Source: Chloroflexota bacterium
GTDB lineage: Bacteria; Chloroflexota; Dehalococcoidia; SM23-28-2; RBG-16-64-32
Direction: 5' to 3'
Assembly (NCBI GenBank): GCA_016190405.1
Contig: JACPQO010000147.1
Location: 1 to 5,337, forward strand
Length of the DNA: 5,337 nt
Shown here: positions 1 to 4,324 of the stretch, in pieces
How positions within the stretch are numbered: position 1 is the stretch's first letter
Layout: each line of letters begins with the position of its first letter
Program-made: the position numbers and the translations under genes
Notes under the pieces: generated by a model
Database searches by the model: none
What the model was told of the DNA's origin: nothing
Seen by the model: only the letters and a program-made list of their open reading frames with translations

Positions 1-30
1 GCGGAGGCCGGGGGTACCCCCGGCCTCCGC
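1..30. repeat. Perfect 30-bp palindrome upstream of the protease gene
   Basis: The first 30 bases equal their own reverse complement: arm GCGGAGGCCGGGGG (1-14), central TA, and the complementary arm (17-30). The palindrome may extend left, beyond the window edge. Thirteen bases of each arm recur around the convergent gap after the protease gene (1272-1284, and 1385-1398 with one extra C), so this is a repeated element and not only a chance hairpin. A small second hairpin follows directly (GGCGC/GCGCC, 32-44). No T-run follows, so a classical rho-independent terminator for an upstream gene is not supported. A terminator-like or REP-like role remains possible. Confidence 0.8.
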
Positions 31-62
31 TGGCGCGAGGCGCCCAGTGTCCTAACAAGCTT

Positions 63-69
63 GGAGAGG
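63..69 (+). promoter_or_regulatory. Ribosome binding site of the HtrA-like protease gene
   Basis: GGAGAGG lies 10 bases before the ATG at 80-82. The spacing is slightly long but the purine tract is strong. It supports the ATG at 80, which also puts a basic residue and then a hydrophobic segment at the N-terminus. Only about 30 bases separate the site from the palindrome at 1-30, and I cannot identify convincing -35/-10 boxes there, so the promoter may lie left of the window. Confidence 0.6.
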
Positions 70-79
70 TAAAGCGCAG

Positions 80-1255
80 ATGCGATTCAAGACAGCAATC
101 ATCACAGCACTAGTGGCCCTGGTCGCCAGTACCGTCACCGCTGTGTCAGTGGTCCAGTTCTGGCCGGACGACAACGGGGGCAGCCAGGCGGCCGCCCCGA
201 CATCCGGCGGCGCCGCTTCTGTCCCGACTTCCGGCTCCGATTCCTCAGGGCTGACCTCCCTCAGCAACGGCTGTCTGGCCGCCAGCGACATCTACGAGAC
301 GCTGCGGCCGGCGGTGGTGGAGATCACCGCCACGGCGGCGAACAGGTTCGGGCAGTCGCAAGGGTCGGGCAGCGGTATCGTCATCGACGAGCAGGGCACG
401 ATCCTCACCAACTACCACGTCGTCGCCGGCGCCGACAGTTTGGAGGTCAAGTTCGACGATGGCTCCACCGCTTCCGCCCGGGTGCTGGGCAGCGACCCCG
501 GCAACGACCTGGCGGTCATTCAGGCCGACGTGTCCGGCCGGACGGTCACCGCTGCGGCCCTGGGCGATTCGGATGCCCTGCGGCCCGGCGACCCGGTGCT
601 GGCCATCGGCAACCCGTTCGGGCTGGAGGGTTCGCTCACGCAAGGGATCGTCAGCGCTACCGGCCGCACCTTCGCGCCCGGCGACAATACCCGCCCCATC
701 CGGGGGATGATCCAGACCGACGCCCCGGTGAACCCCGGCAACTCCGGCGGCCCCTTGATCGACTGTCAGGGCAAGGTCATCGGCGTTAACGCGGCGTTGG
801 AGAACCCTACGGGGCAGGACGTGAACGTGGGCATCGCCTTCGCTGTTCCCATCAACACCGCCAAGCGGTTTCTGCCGGAGATGCAGGCCGGGAAGACGGT
901 GAGCCACCCGTGGCTTGGGGTGGCAGGACAGGACATCTCGCCGGCGCTGGCCAAGGATGTCGACCTGTCGGTGGAGTCGGGCGTGTATGTGACCCTTGTC
1001 TCGCCCAACAGCCCGGCCCAGGAGGCGGGGCTGCGGGGGGCGTTCCGCTCGCAGAGCGAGGCCGAGAGGTCAGCTTCCGTTCCCAGCGGCGGCGACGTGA
1101 TCGTGGCCGCGGACGGCCAGGCGGTGTCCAGTGTCGACGAGCTGGCCGGCTACCTGGACGCGAATAAGAAGGCGGGCGACACGGTGAAGCTGGACGTGGT
1201 CCGCCAGGGCGAGAGCCTGACGGTAGACGCCACGCTGGCCGAATGGCCGGGGTAG
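80..1255 (+). CDS. HtrA/DegP-like trypsin-type serine protease with PDZ domain, membrane-anchored
   Basis: Serine endopeptidase (MEROPS S1C type), expected to degrade or process misfolded proteins outside the cytoplasmic membrane. Residues 1-28 form a short basic start (R2, K4) and a hydrophobic signal-anchor. Residues 30-64 are a low-complexity Gly/Ser/Ala/Pro linker. The protease domain spans about 70-265, with the catalytic triad visible as H113 (NYHVVAG), D143 (GNDLAV) and S222 (NPGNSGGPL). A single PDZ domain follows (about 276-386), with substrate-loop motif HPWLGV and GGDVIVAADGQ. At 391 residues it has the usual length for a one-PDZ HtrA. Two oddities are a roughly 18-residue insertion between EAGLRG and GGDVIV within the PDZ domain, and a lone pair of cysteines (C65, C229) in the exported part. 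The gene stands alone on the + strand, convergent with the thiolase gene. The family assignment is secure; assignment to DegP, DegQ or DegS is not possible, so no symbol is given. Confidence 0.96.
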   Translation: MRFKTAIITALVALVASTVTAVSVVQFWPDDNGGSQAAAPTSGGAASVPTSGSDSSGLTSLSNGCLAASDIYETLRPAVVEITATAANRFGQSQGSGSGIVIDEQGTILTNYHVVAGADSLEVKFDDGSTASARVLGSDPGNDLAVIQADVSGRTVTAAALGDSDALRPGDPVLAIGNPFGLEGSLTQGIVSATGRTFAPGDNTRPIRGMIQTDAPVNPGNSGGPLIDCQGKVIGVNAALENPTGQDVNVGIAFAVPINTAKRFLPEMQAGKTVSHPWLGVAGQDISPALAKDVDLSVESGVYVTLVSPNSPAQEAGLRGAFRSQSEAERSASVPSGGDVIVAADGQAVSSVDELAGYLDANKKAGDTVKLDVVRQGESLTVDATLAEWPG

Positions 1256-1271
1256 GCCGAAGCCGCGTATT

Positions 1272-1398
1272 GCGGAGGCCGGGGCTTATGGTGGTACGAG
1301 TCTGCGGGTTAAAACCCGCAGCTTCGCTCAAGAGCTGCGGATTTCAATCCGCAGTGGGATATTACTTTCCCGAATGAACGTTGGCCCCGGCCTCCCGC
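1272..1398. repeat. Large inverted repeat with the same arms as the 1-30 palindrome
   Basis: The left arm GCGGAGGCCGGGGC (1272-1285) is complementary to the right arm GCCCCGGCCTCCCGC (1384-1398) except for one extra C. Thirteen bases of the left arm are identical to 1-13, and the right arm corresponds to 18-30. About 100 bp, including the tandem hairpins, separate the arms here, whereas the arms abut at 1-30. The two copies bracket the protease gene. This could be an element with a variable core, or a palindrome split by insertion of a hairpin repeat. Confidence 0.65.
1302..1354. repeat. Tandem REP-like hairpin pair
   Basis: Two stems with 9-bp arms lie in tandem: 1302-1310 with 1313-1321 (CTGCGGGTT/AACCCGCAG) and 1335-1343 with 1346-1354 (CTGCGGATT/AATCCGCAG). 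They are separated by 13 bases. The seventh base pair is G-C in the first stem and A-T in the second, a compensatory difference that preserves pairing. The inner arms can also pair with each other (1316-1323 with 1333-1340), giving an alternative central stem. This resembles dispersed REP-type palindromes or a bidirectional terminator. It cannot be called confidently as a terminator because no T-tract follows. Confidence 0.75.
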
Positions 1399-1407
1399 TT
1401 CCTGGCC

Positions 1408-2529
1408 CTATCGCTTGAAGACGATGACGTTGACGCCGCCGATGCCGGCGTTGTGCATGAGGGCGGTCCTGGCGCCGGGCACCTGTCGCGGCCCCGCCTG
1501 GCCGCGGAGCTGGCGGACCAACTCCGTGATCATGGCGCCGCCGGTGGCCCCGATGGGGTGGCCGCGCGATAGCAGGCCGCCGTCAGTGTTGATGGGGGTG
1601 CGGCCGGTGATCTCGGTGTTGCCCTCCCAGATGAAGGGGCCGCCCTCGCCGCGGGGGCAGAAGCCCAGCTCCTCGGCCAGGAAGACCTCGCCCGGGCTGA
1701 AGGCGTCGTGCACCTGGACCACGTCCACGTCCTCGGGCCCGATCCCAGAGCGCTGGTAGGCCTGCTTGGCCAGCACGGTGTTCGGCCCCTCGGAAAGGTC
1801 CCCCTCGCCGCGCACGTATTGGGGGGTGCCGCCGACCCAGGTGTCCAGGTAGACGGGGCTGGAAGTGTACTGCTTGGCGCGCTTCTCGGAGGCGAGGACG
1901 ACGGCGGAGGCGCCGTCGGTGGTGGGCGAGCACTCGTAGAGGGTGATGGGGTCGGCGATCATGCGCGAGTTGAGGATCTCTTCCAGGTTGATGGCCTTCT
2001 GGTACTGGGCGTTGGGGTTGAGGGCGCCGTTGCGGTGCGCCTTCTCCGAGACCTTGGCGAAGTGCTCCCGCTTGGTCCCGTACAGGTGCATGTGGCGCTG
2101 GGCCCACATGGCGTACATGGCAGGCATCAGGGCGATGCCCATCGACTCGTTGTAGCCGCCCTCGCGGCCGCCGACGCCGGTGAGGAGGCCCCGCTCCATC
2201 TTCTCCACGCCGATGACCAGGGCCAGATCGTACAGGCCGCCGGAGATAGCATCCGCAGCCAGCATGGAGGCGCGGGAGGAGCTGGCGCAGGCCAGCTCGA
2301 TATTGGTGATGGGGATGCCGGTCATCCCCAGTTGCCCGAAGGTACGCAGCCCAGCGCCCACTCCCTGGCCGACGTGCCCGCAGAAGCCGGCCTGGATGTC
2401 CTTGAACTCGACGCCGGCGTCGCGCAGGGCCTCCAGGGCGGCCACGCGCGCCATGTCGCCGATGCTCTTGTCGGGGTGACGGCCGCAGGGGTGCAGGCCG
2501 ACGCCCAGGATGACTACTCGTTCGCTCAT
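1408..2529 (-). CDS. SCP2-type thiolase-like protein (thiolase or thiolase-fold aldolase)
   Basis: A 373-residue thiolase-superfamily protein expected to act in the cytoplasm on a CoA thioester, breaking or making a carbon-carbon bond. Visible motifs in order: nucleophile region IELACASSSRA with C81, family core EKMERG (about 109-114), HDAFSPGE (274-281), GGLLSRGHPIGATG with H324, and C-terminal HNAGIGGVN (359-367). The last motif carries no cysteine where biosynthetic and degradative thiolases have CxG, as is usual in the SCP2-like branch. The HDCF cysteine of SCP2 thiolases is Ala here (HDAF). That leaves C81 as the only obvious catalytic cysteine and leaves open a thiolase-fold aldolase (Ltp2-like) role. 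GGAGG at 2536-2540 (complement), 6 bases from the ATG at 2527-2529, fixes the start. A DUF35 partner gene lies directly upstream. Family call is firm; the reaction and substrate are not determined. Confidence 0.93.
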   Translation of the reverse strand: MSERVVILGVGLHPCGRHPDKSIGDMARVAALEALRDAGVEFKDIQAGFCGHVGQGVGAGLRTFGQLGMTGIPITNIELACASSSRASMLAADAISGGLYDLALVIGVEKMERGLLTGVGGREGGYNESMGIALMPAMYAMWAQRHMHLYGTKREHFAKVSEKAHRNGALNPNAQYQKAINLEEILNSRMIADPITLYECSPTTDGASAVVLASEKRAKQYTSSPVYLDTWVGGTPQYVRGEGDLSEGPNTVLAKQAYQRSGIGPEDVDVVQVHDAFSPGEVFLAEELGFCPRGEGGPFIWEGNTEITGRTPINTDGGLLSRGHPIGATGGAMITELVRQLRGQAGPRQVPGARTALMHNAGIGGVNVIVFKR

Positions 2530-2704
2530 GCTACGCCTCCGCTCTTACTGTGCCTCGCCGCGTCCCGCTCGTGGAGAGGTATCGAACCATGGGCGGAGCG
2601 AGGACATATGGAATGGCTGGCTCTGCCTCCGCTCATCCTTCGATACCTCAGGACGAGCGGGAAGGAGCCTCCGTGGCCGGTGCTCAACACTGTACTATCA
2701 GACC
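2530..2704. other. Gap between DUF35 and thiolase genes, mostly one long hairpin
   Basis: This 175-bp spacer between two - strand genes contains the thiolase ribosome binding site at 2536-2540 and a long imperfect inverted repeat (2563-2662). I see no further gene. The remaining 40 bases before the DUF35 stop (2663-2704) show no recognisable motif. Confidence 0.6.
2563..2662. repeat. ~100-bp imperfect inverted repeat (REP/MITE-like hairpin)
   Basis: The left arm begins TCCCGCTCGT (2563-2572) and continues GAGGTATCGAA (2576-2586). The reverse complement of the right arm begins with the same TCCCGCTCGT (2653-2662) and continues with the same GAGGTATCGAA (2639-2649). The three bases between those blocks mismatch (GGA in the left arm, CCT in the right arm read in reverse complement). 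Pairing resumes after a two-base mismatch with ATG and GCGGAG (2593-2598 against 2629-2634). The centre, around 2603-2620, is unpaired and A/T-richer. The right arm CCTTCGATACCTCAGGACGAGCGG resembles the widespread bacterial palindrome family of the CCTTCGACAAGCTCAGGACG type; that resemblance is from memory. Effect on the downstream thiolase gene: unknown, possibly transcript processing or attenuation. Confidence 0.75.
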
Positions 2705-3136
2705 TCACTCCTTGGCCGGGCGGAACTTAAAGGCCATGACCTCGTTGCCCTCGGCGTTGACCAGGGCCTTCTCCACGACCAACTCCAGGGGCATGCCGAT
2801 CCGCACCGACTCAGGGTCGACGTCGGTGAGGACGGTGGGGATGACGACGCCCTCCGGCAGTTGCACCTGGGCGATGACGTAGGGCGCTGTGACCAGCGCT
2901 CCCGGCGGCGCCATGCGGGCGATGGTGAAGGTCCAAAGGACGCCGCGCCGGCTCAGGGCGACGGTATCCATCCCGTCGTGGAAGCAGTTCAGGCAGATCT
3001 GCCGGGGCGGGTAGAACGCCTCGCCGCACTGCGGGCAGCGGCTGCCCTCCAGGGCGGCCTCGTCGCTGGGGCCGGTGGGCAGGCGCAGGTGGGCGCCGCG
3101 CATGGGCACGCGGCGCGGGGTTGTGGGTGCAGTCAA
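2705..3136 (-). CDS. Zn-ribbon/OB-fold DUF35 acyl-CoA partner protein
   Basis: A 143-residue stand-alone protein of the DUF35 type (rubredoxin-like zinc ribbon plus OB fold). The zinc ribbon shows as CPQC (C34, C37) and CLNC (C48, C51), preceded by a short N-terminal region and separated by the typical FYPPRQI segment. The OB-fold part runs from about 62 to 138, with the family-typical GVLWTFTI, PYVIAQVQLPEG, IPTVLTDVDPESVRIGMPLELV and AFKFRPA blocks. Such proteins form complexes with thiolase-fold enzymes and bind or channel the CoA moiety; they are not known to be catalytic alone. The thiolase-like gene is the next gene downstream, supporting a partnership. The start chosen is TTG at 3134-3136 because AAGGAAGGAG (3144-3153, complement) lies 7 bases upstream. 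An ATG at residue 12 is the alternative and has no comparable site. Unusually, the binding site overlaps the end of a repeat. Confidence 0.93.
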   Translation of the reverse strand: MTAPTTPRRVPMRGAHLRLPTGPSDEAALEGSRCPQCGEAFYPPRQICLNCFHDGMDTVALSRRGVLWTFTIARMAPPGALVTAPYVIAQVQLPEGVVIPTVLTDVDPESVRIGMPLELVVEKALVNAEGNEVMAFKFRPAKE

Positions 3137-3143
3137 GGGAGGG

Positions 3144-3153
3144 CTCCTTCCTT
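3144..3153 (-). promoter_or_regulatory. Ribosome binding site deciding the TTG start of the DUF35 gene
   Basis: On the - strand this reads AAGGAAGGAG, ending 7 bases before TTG at 3136-3134. Its upstream part (GAAGGAA) belongs to the repeated TTCCTTCAAACCAC motif (3148-3161), so the repeat edge contributes part of the Shine-Dalgarno sequence. Confidence 0.6.
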
Positions 3154-3176
3154 CAAACCACTTAACCTTCCTTCAA

Positions 3177-3258
3177 ACCACAAAGGCACGAAGACACAAA
3201 GTTCATGGATTAACCCTTTCGCTGTTCGTGACCCTGCTCATCTTCGTGTCTTCGTGGT
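3177..3258. repeat. First inverted pair of the repeat cluster
   Basis: The arm ACCACAAAGGCACGAAG (3177-3193) faces the complement of ACCACGAAGACACGAAG (3242-3258), matching at 15 of 17 positions. The 48-base middle contains the rest of the forward unit and CCTTTCGCTGTTCGTGACCC. Either transcript strand could form a stem-loop here. Confidence 0.75.
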
Positions 3259-3292
3259 ACTTTTTCGCACCAAGGGCTGCTGCTTCCTTCAA

Positions 3293-3351
3293 ACCACAAA
3301 GGCACAAAGACATAAACCCTGCTCATCTTCGTGCCTTTGTGTCTTCGTGGT
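3293..3351. repeat. Second inverted pair of the repeat cluster, tighter hairpin
   Basis: The forward arm at 3293-3316 (ACCACAAAGGCACAAAGA followed by CATAAA) faces the reverse arm at 3327-3351 with about 19 of 24 positions complementary. Only about 10 bases, CCCTGCTCAT, form the loop. The first 17 positions mismatch at the same two places as the first pair, showing that both pairs descend from the same two-armed unit. A third reverse arm (3381-3406) has no forward partner next to it. Confidence 0.72.
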
Positions 3352-3463
3352 GACCTTTTCGCTGTTCGGGACCCTGCTCACCTTGGTGTCTTTGTGTCTT
3401 CGTGGTGCTTTTTCCACCGCGCGGGCCGCACTACATTCTAGCAGCTTAGCGCGGCGAACTGTG

Positions 3464-4324
3464 TCATCCTTTCTGGGCAGGTTCGGGAGTGACCGGCTGG
3501 CCGCTGGCGCGGTCGATGCTGATCCATTCGGCGCCGCGGGTGGTGCTGAGGCCGCCGGGGTCGATCTCCGCCCGGATGATGGTCAACTCCTCCTCGCTGG
3601 GGGGCGGCATCTGTTCCAGTTGGTCGGCGACCAGGGGCTTGAACTCCATCTTGCCCAGCGCTTCGTCCGGGGTGGTCCAGGGCGCCAGGGCGATGAGCCG
3701 CATGTGACGGGTGCGTTCGTCGAAGTCGAACATGGCCTCGGCGGTGACGACGCGCCAGGGGCCCGTGCCAGCCGGGAGGCCGACTTGCTCGCGGGCGCCG
3801 GGGGAGCCGTCCAGAAAGCCCGGCGAGGAGACGAAGTCCAGCTTGTTGACGAACTTGCGGCGCTGGAGCTTGGTCATGATGATGGTCTGCCAGCACTGGG
3901 AGGCGATCTCGTTGGCGCCGCCGGGCCCGCCGAAGCGTCTTTCCGGCTGCTCGTAGGTGCCGCCGATAAACGTGGAGTTGAAGTTGCCGAAGGGGTCGAT
4001 CTGGAGGCAGGCCAGGAGGCCGTAGTCCATGAAGCCCAGGGCGGCGTGGGCGTCCACCATGTTCATGCCGGTCCAGGCCACGGAGCGGTAGTGGGAGCGG
4101 CTGGCCCCCAGCATCATGCGGGGCAGGGGGAAGGCCGGGCTGGGGGCCACGGCGCCCTCTTCCACCACGTATCCGACGCCGGGGGTACGCGTCCGCTTGG
4201 CCAGGAGGAGCGCCATCAGCGGCGCCCCGGCCATCTGAACGAAGTAGAGCTTGTCCTCTTCGATGAGGCGAGAGATGTTGCAGATGGTCGCTTCGGTGTC
4301 TGTGAAGGAGAGGCGGTCACTCAT
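3464..4324 (-). CDS. Class I CoA-transferase beta subunit (GctB/IpdB-like)
   Basis: A 286-residue beta subunit of the glutaconate-CoA-transferase-like fold, expected to pair with the alpha subunit and act on acyl-CoA thioesters in the cytoplasm. Visible family features are VVEEGAV (53-59), in the region where class I CoA-transferases carry the catalytic glutamate (E55/E56 candidates), the block LQIDPFGNFNSTFIGG (107-122), and the glycine-rich RRFGGPGGANEIAS (129-142). The C-terminal part (about 185-286) includes a predicted strand-rich segment and a proline-rich tail. The ATG at 4322-4324 lies inside the last codons of alpha, with an 8-bp overlap in ATGAGTGA, and GGAGG (4331-4335, complement) sits 6 bases upstream. 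This arrangement implies coupled translation and equal amounts of both subunits. The substrate cannot be read from the sequence. An IpdB-type hydrolase role, as in steroid ring degradation, is an alternative to CoA transfer. Confidence 0.9.
   Translation of the reverse strand: MSDRLSFTDTEATICNISRLIEEDKLYFVQMAGAPLMALLLAKRTRTPGVGYVVEEGAVAPSPAFPLPRMMLGASRSHYRSVAWTGMNMVDAHAALGFMDYGLLACLQIDPFGNFNSTFIGGTYEQPERRFGGPGGANEIASQCWQTIIMTKLQRRKFVNKLDFVSSPGFLDGSPGAREQVGLPAGTGPWRVVTAEAMFDFDERTRHMRLIALAPWTTPDEALGKMEFKPLVADQLEQMPPPSEEELTIIRAEIDPGGLSTTRGAEWISIDRASGQPVTPEPAQKG

Larger units (their letters stand above)
1256..1407. other. Convergent intergenic gap holding nested palindromes
   Basis: This 152-bp gap separates the stops of the + strand protease and the - strand thiolase. 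It contains no plausible gene. It holds an outer inverted repeat (1272-1285 and 1384-1398) enclosing two tandem hairpins (1302-1321 and 1335-1354), plus a weak GGGA/TCCC pairing (1356-1359 with 1368-1371). The position between two converging genes fits a bidirectional transcription-ending or transcript-stabilising role, but no hairpin is followed by a clear T-run on either strand. Confidence 0.7.
3148..3418. repeat. Cluster of ACCACAAAGGCACGAAG-type direct and inverted repeats
   Basis: TTCCTTCAAACCAC occurs three times (3148, 3168, 3284), the last two followed by CACRAAG-type octamers (3181-3201, 3297-3316). The inverse form, CCCTGCTCA followed by CTTCGTG/CTTTGTG runs ending in CGTGGT, occurs three times (3232-3258, 3317-3351, 3372-3406). 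A 37-base block at 3214-3250 recurs 140 bp later at 3354-3390 with four mismatches. Similar ACCACRAAGGCACRAAGACAC repeats are common intergenic sequences in many environmental bacterial genomes (from memory). No transposase or target-site duplication is visible. Confidence 0.88.
3137..3463. other. 327-bp gap filled by a repeat cluster
   Basis: No gene is supported between the CoA-transferase beta stop and the DUF35 start. The stretch is visibly richer in A/T than the genes and mostly consists of direct and inverted copies of a purine-rich repeat (3148-3418). The remaining 3419-3463 shows no strong hairpin with a T-run downstream of the beta subunit. I could not identify a clear - strand promoter for the DUF35 gene, so the gap neither proves nor excludes a separate transcript. 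Confidence 0.65.

Noticed and set aside
31..62. Sigma-70-type promoter for the protease gene
   Set aside because: TAACAA-like and TTGGAG-like hexamers exist but not at proper spacing, and the hairpin at 32-44 occupies the space. The evidence is too weak to annotate.
1302..1371. Classical rho-independent terminator after the protease gene
   Set aside because: The stems are strong, but neither strand shows a run of T directly after a stem, so I list it as a repeat with only a possible terminator role.
1708..2730. A 340-codon + strand open frame
   Set aside because: It is antisense to the thiolase gene, whose motifs C81, HDAF, GHP and HNAG are intact in the - strand frame. The + strand translation is low-complexity and matches no family I know.
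3075..3353. Small + strand open frame through the repeat cluster
   Set aside because: Its translation is almost entirely repeat sequence and it overlaps the start of the well-supported DUF35 gene on the opposite strand. It is a common mis-annotation product of this repeat type.
3148..3418. CRISPR array
   Set aside because: The repeats occur in both orientations with irregular offsets (20, 116, 85, 55, 140) and there are no uniform unique spacers or cas genes.
3419..3463. Terminator downstream of the CoA-transferase beta subunit
   Set aside because: Only short GCTAAGC-like self-complementarity is present, with no GC-rich stem plus T-run on the - strand.
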